This document shows, in pieces, positions 6,676 through 16,500 of a stretch of 64,000 nucleotides of DNA. Where the stretch lies: positions 1 through 64,000 of the forward strand of contig NZ_VDBO01000008.1 in the NCBI RefSeq assembly GCF_005930355.1, written 5' to 3'. Source of the DNA: Paenibacillus sinopodophylli (GTDB lineage: Bacteria > Bacillota > Bacilli > Paenibacillales > Paenibacillaceae). A program made the position numbers and the translations under genes. How positions within the stretch are numbered: position 1 is the first letter of the stretch; each line of letters starts with the position of its first letter. A model generated the notes under the pieces. It was not told where the DNA came from. It was given only the letters and a program-made list of their open reading frames with translations, and searched no databases.

Positions 6676-9600
6676 ATGAAGAAGATCCTAAGTTTGATGC
6701 TAGTACTTTCGCTTCTAGCATCAGTAGCGCCTGTTTATGCGAATGTAGCAACAGAGTACAACTATGTGTTTAATGTGATAACAGGAGGAAATGACGACGG
6801 AGGAACAGGTGATGATATTTACATGGGCGTAAGTACCTATGAAACAGGAGAAAGCTCTGATCATGTAGCAAAACTTGGCGGCGCTGCGGCTTGGTCTCAA
6901 GTACAACATCCATTTCAATTGGAAAATATTCCACCATGGAGAATGAATGAATTAGTTTTCTGGGTTGTGGGCAGTAATGACTGGTACGCTAAATCTGTGG
7001 TTCTGTGGCTTCCTTATATTGGGGGGGAGATAAATCCAACACAGGCGAAGACCATTCTAATAGATCAATGGACAAGAGATCAGGGCAGACTTTATCGTGA
7101 CATTTCGGACGTAACAAAAAGGAAATTTACAGATCTAGGTAATGTTGATACGCAAGGGGGAGAGTTCTACCTTGATGCTAGTTCGTCAGATGCTCAGAGT
7201 GTAAGCTGGGACAAAAAAGTCAGGGATCAATATGGTAACTATGACATTATGCAATATGAAGATGCTCCAGTTTTCAGCTACACCGTTTCGGACGATGCTG
7301 TAGGTAGAGATTGGTTAACATTCGAAGAGCCAACAAAAACAACAAATTTCAAGTTAGATATTGACCGCAAAAAGCTTCACGATGCAATGGTTGCAAAGGA
7401 CAAAGCTGAGATATCACTAACCTATAGGGTGGCGCTTCTTGCCCAGTCTACCAACGCTGAAAGCCTTGGAGGGACTTTTGCCCATACAAGTTCAGGAGAT
7501 CCCGAAGTTAAAACCTATTTAACAACAAAGATAGGGCAAGCGGATTACTATTATAAAGATGTAACTTTTACGTTTTATCGTAGCATATATAATCTTGGCA
7601 ACCCCAATATCAATCAAACGATTACCTATTCACCAAGCACTGACAATCGATATCTAAATCGAAAATTTACAGATGTCAATATCACAGTTGACGCGCTTTC
7701 CATTCACAAAAAAAACATGACGCAAGAAGATAAAACGGAGCTCATAACAAACTTTAAAGCAACACCTGAGTTATATCTTGGAAACAGTACTTCAACTAAG
7801 CTTTCTGATCTTACTATGACAAAACTGCAAGGCAATGACGGAAAACCAAACGGCACACTTCAGTTTACTGGGAAAGTGCCGCTGGATGTTAGCGAAGTTG
7901 AAGGCGAGGGCATAAGGCTCCAGCTTAATAATGTGTCCACCTCTCTAATAAAAAATGGTCGAACTCAGGCCTATCAATTGGAAAATCCAACACCAGAATC
8001 AACAACATCTCAAAGTTTTTATTTTTCAACTCACAAAGTTGACACAAAAACACCAACCGTAAGAGTTACCGACCAAAGTGGAAATGACCTTGTGGGCGAG
8101 AACTCCATTCAAAACAAGATCAAAAAGATGCATGAATTTTATATGGTTTCAAGCGAAACACTCTATCCAGAAGGAAATGTTGCCCACACCACTTTGAATC
8201 AAAACTATTTTAATTATGAGTTATTCAAGAAAACCAATGATTCCTATGAACCGGCAATGACGAGAATAACAAACTTTGATGGTACAGGAATCCAAACAAG
8301 AGTTACTGCACCTATTAACACGCAAGTTTTAAATGGAGTCAGCATAAAACTAAGTCCAATCGATCCAACAGAAGGCGAATTCAAGCTTCGGCTTTATGGA
8401 TGGGATAAAGGTGACAATCCACTAGGCGGAGATGCCGGATATGCAGAAATTGAAAATATCAAGATCGATAACCAGGCTCCACGAGTGACCATTCAAGAAA
8501 CGATACAACCGCAAGATGCGCAGCTTCGCAAAAGAAATGACTATCGTTTCGAAATGAACGACTTTCAACAAAGCAATAACGGCTGGTCAAGGACTTATTA
8601 TACCTTTATAAACGGTTCTGCGACGCCAACTGATACTCCAATCAATCAAATTGAACCTGCATCAAAAGAAATTGCTTCAACTCAAGGGATGTGGGCATTT
8701 GTAGACTCAGAAGGTGATAGCGCAACTGCTATGCTATCCATTCCCAAAGGTGACAACTTTGAGGGCACTCTCTATTATTTCACAATGGACTCACTTGGAA
8801 ACGATTCAAGAAACGAGCAAGTGTCAAGATATTATAAAAGACCTGTGAGCATTTTCAATGGAAATGTTGTCGACACACTCATTACGGAGGATTATAGCGT
8901 TCCAATGCCACGTTTTGACATTAGTTTCGACATAAGCAATTCAAACATTGAAACGAGTTATAGATGGATTTCACATCCTGGCAATGACCAAAGCTTTACA
9001 CAAAACTTTAGTGTATATAAATCGAGCGATGATGTTGGTGCTGCTGAAAAAACTAATCTTAAAGGAACTCTAGCGCAGGTGAACGGAAGATATATCCTTG
9101 AATATCGTGTTACAAATAAACAATCTGGCAATACTGCCGAGTTTTCACGTGTATACCATTATGACTACTATCCCCCGGAGATTAGCTATACCGTCGGGAG
9201 TCAGCATGATCATTTTAAATCATCACATCAATTTAACGTTAAAGTGACAGATGACAGCGGAATTGCAAGTGCATATTACTATTTATCTAAGCCGGACTCA
9301 GATATTAGAATTGCAGATACGCAAAACTATCCGCTGGCACTGACACCAGACAGTGAAAACATAGTAGAGGTTAATCAAACCTTGACCATAACAGGACTTC
9401 CATCAGGTGCGTACAGTATTGTTGTTGTTGCAAAAGACCCGCATGGCAGAGAAAGCAAAAAGGTTTCCCCATACTTTGGCATAAGGTCAGAAGCTGCGAT
9501 AGTTGATGAATTAAAACAGACAGAGACAAAGACTTTTAACGGAATGGGCACAACAACGGATGGAACATATAGTGTCTATGCTGCTTTGAAAGAACCCCAT

Positions 9601-12600
9601 ACATCATGGACTTCTGATAGCACATCGAAATATCAAAAACCGGTATATTATGCAACAACTGACGGAATGCCAACAGATAATGGCGTTTTAGTGTCCAATT
9701 TTACAACTGAAAACAAATCAGGTGGTTATTTTACATTTACACTCGACACACCTGTTCCGCTGCAAGAGGGTGTCAACACCATCTATCTTCAGTTTGGGCT
9801 CATCAATTATCCTGCTGACGCAAAACCTGAGTTTTTAACAGAAGCAAGACCTATCACTATTTTTTATGATAGCCAAGCACCAACCTTTGAATTGCCAGAC
9901 TATAGCACAATTCAACCAACAAACGCATCAGTGACAGCCAGAATAGTTGCGAATGATGTTGGCACGGGAATTAGCAAGCTGACAGTTTCACCAGAAGATG
10001 CAGACAAAATCACGGTTTCTCCATATGCAAACGGTGCATTCACAGTAACAGTTAACGAAAACATAACAACAAACCTAATCCTATCTGACGAGCTTGGAAA
10101 TCGTGTTTTTGTTCCTATCTCCGTTTCTAACATTGACAAAACAGCTCCCTCTGCACTTGCCTCAAGTGAAATCGTGACGAAAGGAGCAAGACAAGATGGT
10201 GTTATCACAGTCGATGTTATAGATAAGAGTGACACAACCGTTTCATTCGCACTTATTCAAGATCCAACGGCAAATCATATTCTAACAGAAGCTGATTATG
10301 CCCTGTTTAGCTCAAGTCAATCAGTTGAAATGCAAGTTAGTCCGGTAATCGTTAATGGTGAAGGAAACAAACAGAAGACTTATACAATTGACTTGAAAGG
10401 GCTTAGTGGAAGCTATGCCGTTGGGATTAAAGCCGTCGACACATCAGGAAATGTTACTGAAAAAGTCTTCTTTGACTCAAAACTAAACCTGGTTGACGCG
10501 CAAGCATCCATTGTAAGTGTTAGCGCAAACCCTGCAACAACAAAAACCACCTCAACGGTTACCGTTTCATTTAACGTACCCGTAACCGTAATGCCTAACG
10601 CACCTGCCCAGGGTAATGTTGTGGGTGAGATGGCAAGGTCGAACCTTCTTTATACAGGACTTTTAACAACATCCGCTGACTATACAATGGACTATGATGT
10701 TGTTATTCAAAACAATAATCCAATCAGTCTTTATATTCAGGACGAAGCCGGAAGGGATAGTGTTGTAGAATTCACACCTGATGTAGAGTTTGTTACAGGA
10801 TTTGACATTACGGGTCATGTAGAGAAAAATGGTCAAACGATCCAAAACGGAGGGTTTATAGCCTATAACCAAGGCGACAAGCTTTATTATGTTGTCGTTC
10901 CCAATCCAAAGTATTCTGGACAATATTTCTTTGTTGAAAATGCAGTGTTGTCTGGATTAGAACTAAATTCGGAGCTAAGCGTTCTTGAACCTTCATTTAC
11001 AGAAGCAGAAGGAAAAACAGCTTATTCAAAGCTTGTTTTTGAAGCACTAAGAGATGGCAAAACAACAAAATCAGCTTATTTCGAGGCATATACAACAGAA
11101 GGAATGCAAGACGACAGGATGGAAGACGAATATGTTGCAATGACAGTGGTTGACGAGACTGCACCTGTTGTAAATGTGAACTATTCGATCACGGAGTCAA
11201 CAAACCAAAATGTTAATGCAAGACTTTCTATATCTGACCCGGAAAGCGGAATTTTAAAACTTGAACGTTCGTATGACGGCAAAAACTTTAGCCCAATTGA
11301 CTCATTTGTTTCGCACACCGAAACATTCGAGCAAAATGCAACGGTATATTTCAAAGTGACTAACAAAGCAGGAATGGAAACAATCGTTCCAGTCGCGGTT
11401 TCAAACATTGATAAAACGCCAATTGGGCAAGACAGTCACTACACGGTTGAATACGCCTACGAAAACTATCTTGGAAATTGGGTTCCAATCCAAGAAGGAA
11501 GAGCCTATAGAAGGGTTATGGCAACGCTCAAGTTTATAGGTGGCGGAAAAACTCTTTCTATGACAAACAACAATGCAGCACTTTCAAGGACTCTAACGCA
11601 AGATGTTAACACATTCACATTTGAGTTTAGGGATAATGCAGGAAACACAGGTTCTCATACGGTTAGCTATAACCAATTTGACAACACAATTGGTCAAACC
11701 TCCTATGTGTTATCAAACACTTCCAAGACTAACCAAAATATTTTCGCAACGATCACTTTATCTGATGATTCAGGTGAAATAGCATTTGCGGAGGTTAAGA
11801 AGGGCGAAGTGGTTTATCCATTTAAAGGTGAGCCGCTTGAAAATGAATATGTCGTTGAGCTTGACAGCTCAGGAATTTATTATGTGACAGCGTATGACTA
11901 CGCAGGAAACAAATGGACTACTCCAATCACAGTTTCAAATATTAATAAAGTGGTGCCAATTGCAACTGCAAGGACTTACAGCACACTTCCAACCACAATT
12001 ACTGCACAAAGTGTGAATGTTGAGTTGACACAGTTTAGCAAAGACATCAAAACCATTACAGTCACCGGTGTAGAAACTACCGGAAGCCTAACTGCCAACG
12101 ATATCGTACATATCCCTGGCACAAAAGCTGTTCGCTTTAGAAAAAATGGTACGGTTACTATGTTCTTTGTAGACGACTATGGAAACAAAGGACATGAGGT
12201 TATTACCATTTCCAATATTGTTTCCACGCCGCCGCAAATCAGCGCAACTGCAGCATTAGCTAAAGATAAGCTAAGTGTTAATGTAACATTTGACCAAATC
12301 CGTGACAGTGACGGCGTTCCTCTGGACATTCTTAGGAAGCTAACAGACCTTACCGTCTCTTATCGTGGATATGAATATGCACTTTTAACGGAGGAGAAAA
12401 ATGAAGACGGTGATGTTGTGTCCTATAAAGATACAGTTATCAACGTTAAGACTAACGGGGAGCACGTCTTTCAAGTTAGAGACCAAACAGGCATAACACA
12501 AAAAATTTTACTGACTGTTGAAGGAATTGAAGTAGGAGGACCAAAGGTTAAAGAAGTTCGTTGGTCCTATAAATATCTTGAGAAAAACGAAGCTGGTCAG

Positions 12601-13503
12601 TGGGTGGAAAAGGATTATCAAAACCAGATTACTGTTGGAGTTGATACATCTGGCAAAGAAGAAGGTTATGTGGTGGGAACGGATAAAAACCCAACAACAA
12701 ATCAAGATGTCAAAGTCACTGTAATCACTGACAAAGATGCTAAGTTCGTTGGCGGAAACGATGTTTGGGAACAAGATAAGTCGATGAACTATAGGGATAA
12801 TGGACTTTATGTTTTCAACCTCCAAGGAAGAACAGGAGATTATGCTTCGTATGGTGTCAACATTGGTCTGATCGACAAAACTCCTCCTGTGCTAAAACTT
12901 AAAAATGGTGAGGAGCTAATCTTCATCGAAGGAATGACGCCTAAAAAAGATGCCTCCATTGCATATGACAAGTCAAAGCTTCTCGACTTCGAAGCGTGGG
13001 ATGTGGTTGCAGGTAAAAATATTGACCTAACAAACCGAGTTACCATTAGCTATGGAGTAGGCGGGCGAGTGTTTAACCCTGACAACATCTCAGCAAATGA
13101 ATTTGTTCGCTCGAACCCTTACTATATCGACTATACAGTAAGAGATGATGCAGGAAATCAAACAACCATTCGTCGAACCGTTCGCCTTGTGGGTCTTTAT
13201 GACACAATAGCTCTTGTTAACGGAGTTATGCCGGACAGCTCCAATGTTGCAACCGTTCTTGGAAACAAGGTAGAAATTTCACTGAAAAACTTTTCAGGAA
13301 TCTCATATGCACGTTATGAAAAAGGTGTTTTAACGCAAGGTCAGATGAAAACAAAAGGAACTATCCTGCGGGAGAAAAACGGAGTTTTTACAATGGATAA
13401 TGTAGCGGAAGGTTGGTACACCATATATATCCAAACGGATAAGCGTGATTATTTCAACATTTCTGTGTATGTTTCAAAAGCTCCAGTACAAGGAGGGAAA
13501 TAG
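6676..13503 (+). CDS. Giant exported Ig-like repeat surface protein (2275 aa)
   Basis: Start ATG 6676, with GAGGAGGT 6 nt upstream. A signal peptide (MKKILSLMLVLSLLASVAP, cut near YA-NV) is followed by an N-terminal domain (about residues 25-120) whose VITGGNDDGGTGDD and NDWYAKSVVLWLP pattern weakly resembles a PLAT/beta-sandwich domain. The rest is a chain of beta-sandwich (bacterial Ig/cadherin-like) units. Recurrent linkers ISVSNIDKTAP, VAVSNIDKTP, ITVSNINK and ITISNI lie near residues 1150, 1575, 1752 and 1846, and motifs such as DDSGI and DEAGR recur. No dockerin, SLH, LPXTG or catalytic motif is visible, so how it is held to the cell is unclear. First gene of an operon with the dockerin and cohesin proteins. 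Function likely structural or adhesive (inference). Confidence 0.85.
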   Translation: MKKILSLMLVLSLLASVAPVYANVATEYNYVFNVITGGNDDGGTGDDIYMGVSTYETGESSDHVAKLGGAAAWSQVQHPFQLENIPPWRMNELVFWVVGSNDWYAKSVVLWLPYIGGEINPTQAKTILIDQWTRDQGRLYRDISDVTKRKFTDLGNVDTQGGEFYLDASSSDAQSVSWDKKVRDQYGNYDIMQYEDAPVFSYTVSDDAVGRDWLTFEEPTKTTNFKLDIDRKKLHDAMVAKDKAEISLTYRVALLAQSTNAESLGGTFAHTSSGDPEVKTYLTTKIGQADYYYKDVTFTFYRSIYNLGNPNINQTITYSPSTDNRYLNRKFTDVNITVDALSIHKKNMTQEDKTELITNFKATPELYLGNSTSTKLSDLTMTKLQGNDGKPNGTLQFTGKVPLDVSEVEGEGIRLQLNNVSTSLIKNGRTQAYQLENPTPESTTSQSFYFSTHKVDTKTPTVRVTDQSGNDLVGENSIQNKIKKMHEFYMVSSETLYPEGNVAHTTLNQNYFNYELFKKTNDSYEPAMTRITNFDGTGIQTRVTAPINTQVLNGVSIKLSPIDPTEGEFKLRLYGWDKGDNPLGGDAGYAEIENIKIDNQAPRVTIQETIQPQDAQLRKRNDYRFEMNDFQQSNNGWSRTYYTFINGSATPTDTPINQIEPASKEIASTQGMWAFVDSEGDSATAMLSIPKGDNFEGTLYYFTMDSLGNDSRNEQVSRYYKRPVSIFNGNVVDTLITEDYSVPMPRFDISFDISNSNIETSYRWISHPGNDQSFTQNFSVYKSSDDVGAAEKTNLKGTLAQVNGRYILEYRVTNKQSGNTAEFSRVYHYDYYPPEISYTVGSQHDHFKSSHQFNVKVTDDSGIASAYYYLSKPDSDIRIADTQNYPLALTPDSENIVEVNQTLTITGLPSGAYSIVVVAKDPHGRESKKVSPYFGIRSEAAIVDELKQTETKTFNGMGTTTDGTYSVYAALKEPHTSWTSDSTSKYQKPVYYATTDGMPTDNGVLVSNFTTENKSGGYFTFTLDTPVPLQEGVNTIYLQFGLINYPADAKPEFLTEARPITIFYDSQAPTFELPDYSTIQPTNASVTARIVANDVGTGISKLTVSPEDADKITVSPYANGAFTVTVNENITTNLILSDELGNRVFVPISVSNIDKTAPSALASSEIVTKGARQDGVITVDVIDKSDTTVSFALIQDPTANHILTEADYALFSSSQSVEMQVSPVIVNGEGNKQKTYTIDLKGLSGSYAVGIKAVDTSGNVTEKVFFDSKLNLVDAQASIVSVSANPATTKTTSTVTVSFNVPVTVMPNAPAQGNVVGEMARSNLLYTGLLTTSADYTMDYDVVIQNNNPISLYIQDEAGRDSVVEFTPDVEFVTGFDITGHVEKNGQTIQNGGFIAYNQGDKLYYVVVPNPKYSGQYFFVENAVLSGLELNSELSVLEPSFTEAEGKTAYSKLVFEALRDGKTTKSAYFEAYTTEGMQDDRMEDEYVAMTVVDETAPVVNVNYSITESTNQNVNARLSISDPESGILKLERSYDGKNFSPIDSFVSHTETFEQNATVYFKVTNKAGMETIVPVAVSNIDKTPIGQDSHYTVEYAYENYLGNWVPIQEGRAYRRVMATLKFIGGGKTLSMTNNNAALSRTLTQDVNTFTFEFRDNAGNTGSHTVSYNQFDNTIGQTSYVLSNTSKTNQNIFATITLSDDSGEIAFAEVKKGEVVYPFKGEPLENEYVVELDSSGIYYVTAYDYAGNKWTTPITVSNINKVVPIATARTYSTLPTTITAQSVNVELTQFSKDIKTITVTGVETTGSLTANDIVHIPGTKAVRFRKNGTVTMFFVDDYGNKGHEVITISNIVSTPPQISATAALAKDKLSVNVTFDQIRDSDGVPLDILRKLTDLTVSYRGYEYALLTEEKNEDGDVVSYKDTVINVKTNGEHVFQVRDQTGITQKILLTVEGIEVGGPKVKEVRWSYKYLEKNEAGQWVEKDYQNQITVGVDTSGKEEGYVVGTDKNPTTNQDVKVTVITDKDAKFVGGNDVWEQDKSMNYRDNGLYVFNLQGRTGDYASYGVNIGLIDKTPPVLKLKNGEELIFIEGMTPKKDASIAYDKSKLLDFEAWDVVAGKNIDLTNRVTISYGVGGRVFNPDNISANEFVRSNPYYIDYTVRDDAGNQTTIRRTVRLVGLYDTIALVNGVMPDSSNVATVLGNKVEISLKNFSGISYARYEKGVLTQGQMKTKGTILREKNGVFTMDNVAEGWYTIYIQTDKRDYFNISVYVSKAPVQGGK

Positions 13504-13506
13504 GCA

Positions 13507-16500
13507 ATGACTATCTTTAGAACCATAAAACGCATCATAGCTGCAACCCTTTGTCTAATAATGCTTTTCACTTTTGTAAGTTTCCCTGTTCGTGCAGATG
13601 CTAGTAGTGCGGATTATTCAATTGCAAACGAGTTTATGAAATATTCTATAAATTCAAGAACGGGTGGTTTTTCAATCGAAACGATTGATGGTCACCCACA
13701 AAAAGCTTTCGACAACAACCTTCCGCTTCTTTATAGGGAAGATGCGGCAAGGAGCAATGGAACATCATTCACAACCGTTCGTATCGATGGAAAAGATTTT
13801 ATTTTCGGCCAGGAATATGGCTGGTTTGGAATCGATACAAAGCTTCATGAACCTGTCGTTTCAGAGCAAAACAGGCTGTTAACCATTGCATGGGACATCA
13901 AGGGCTATACCATTACACAAAAAGTGTCTATTTCTATTGATCCTAGCAACTCGAGGGCTGGAAATATTGGTATTTCATATGATGTGAAAAATAACAATGC
14001 CAAAGCCGGAACAGTTGGTATTCGTCTTCTTCTAGACAACGCGCTTGGTTCAGAAATTGATTCACCTTATGTTTTGGTTGACCCAACACAACCCACAATC
14101 GTTGAAACCGAATATAGCGGTGACAACCTTCCGCAACAAATTAGATATGTTGATTCTCTTTCAGCTTCGGACAAGATGGCTTATGCCATGTTGTCCGGCT
14201 GGAGTGGCAACAATAACGTAAACGTGGATAAGGTTATTGTTGGTCACTGGGTTAATCTTGCAAACACAAGATACGATTATACACCAAACCCGAATGTTGA
14301 CTTTACCAACTATTCAAACAAATATTTAGTTCCTGACACTGCAACTGCTTATTACTGGAACGAAAAATCAATTGAGCCAGGTCAAGTTAGAATTTCGGAG
14401 ATGCTCTATGGTATCGGTAACTTTTCTGAACAAACACAAAAGGAGCATGTTTCAATAGGGATCCAAACCGAAAACGTATTACTGACTAGCGATAAAAAAG
14501 CATATGAAAATAATGGTGTTTTTAAAGCAACGGTAACCATTGACAACAGTGTCTCAGGAGCTAGAGAACTCATAGAGCCAATTGTGAAACTGAGCCTTGA
14601 TGAGGGACTTGTTTTTGCAGCAACGAATACACGAGAATACACGGTGAAGATTTCGGGCGGTCTTAACATTGGAACGGTATTTGATATTCCTAATGTTGAC
14701 ATTATTGCAAAGACTCAGTCTATGATAACAGCAAAACGTTTGGTCGTTTCGTTAAACGCAACAGAAATTATTGATTCTAGCACACATAAAGTGGTTGACT
14801 ATAGTGCCAATACAAACATTTTGATTCCTGCAGTTGAAGGAAAGCTTCCGGAAGTTTCAATGAAGCATGTTTTCCCAGCAGCAGTTTATTCTGAAGGCGA
14901 CAAAAATATTACCGTTTCTGGTGATATGAAAGTTTTGGCGGGGGCTCTTTCGGGAAGTGATGGATGGAGTCTTTATCTTGTTTCACCATCCAGCGGTGAG
15001 GCTATATTGATTGACAAAAGAAAAATAAGTTTTGTTGAAGAAGGTCAAACACTTGCGTTTTCAACTAATGAAACTTTAGCAGTTGGAAAATATGACATTG
15101 AATTTAGATTTACAAATCAACAGCTAATCGATGCCTTTGGTACAAAAATTAAAGCAGCAACTACACTAGATGTAACAAATAATATAGCGGATAAAAGTGC
15201 AAGTTATGGCATTGTTTCGCTAGTTCGATTTACAAACGCTTCAAACAACAGACAGTTGTATGACTATATTAGTTTTGAAAACGAAGATGTAATGAAAAAA
15301 TTTGTATCTGGCAGTGTTAAAAGAGATGGCATTCTTAACAAAGGCATAGGATTTGAAAAAGATAAAACAGAAATTCTTTTAACACTTCGCGGGAAAATCA
15401 GGCTCATGGGTACGGGTACAGAAAAATATTACTCTGCTAGCAGAGCTGATGGAGACATTACGATCAACAACATCTTGGCTTATGACAGCAGCGAAGCTCT
15501 TAAGATGACAGTTGACAGCAATGGTGCAAAGCTAGAAGGCGATGGCACCATCAAAGTAATCAACTCCATTAATATTTGGCATAATAAGTGGCATTTTGAA
15601 GCCAAAAATGGAACCAAATACAGCCTGGATCGGGAGGCTGTTTCCGAGAAGGAGGCTGTGGCACTTGAGCTTCAGCTTGGGGATGCTGGTACTATGCTGC
15701 AAAATATTGCAGGTTTCTTAATCAATATTAAATATGGGGTTATGACCCAAGATGATGATGATTTCGGAATTAGCTTTGGCGGAAGGATTTCAATGCCTTT
15801 AAAAGCTGCGGACAAATCGAAGGGTGAGGAGCATTATGATTATAAAGGCTCACTAACTGCAGACGTTAAAGATGTTCTCTATGGAAGTAAAGACAGCGAA
15901 ATTGGTTTTGTTGGTATTAACACAACACTAGCCGTTGAGCTGCCGAAAGATATTTTAGGCCCATTAGTAGGCAACGAAGCCGGTGTTAAGGCCGAAATAA
16001 CAATTAACACCATTGATGATATTTATAGCATTGACGCTGGTCTTTCTATAACCATGCTGGAAGTAGAAGGGTCATTGTCACTGAAAAAGGTTCCTATTAA
16101 CGCTGTTCCAAAAATGATGCTTGACGAGCTCACATTCTTTTTAGCGCCAACCACAATGAAAGTTCCTGTGGTTGCACCTTATGTATTTATCACAGGTCTT
16201 GGCGGAGGCATCTCAAACCTTGCAGACACCATTGCTGGAGAACCAGCAGGCGAACTTCCACCACTTACTATCCATCTTCAAACAAGGCTTTTAATTAATG
16301 CGATTATTGTAGGTGACTTTAAGCTGGATGCAAAACTATCCGGTCTTGCTATTGAAGGTGTTGGCCGGTTGAAAAAAGACGAGGATGGAAGACTTCTTAA
16401 TATTCGAGCGGGAATGAATGTTCAATGGATATCGCCGTTTCAGCTAAATGCCTTTGGCGAAATCAGCATTCACGCCGGAGCGATTCGTGGTGGTATAACG

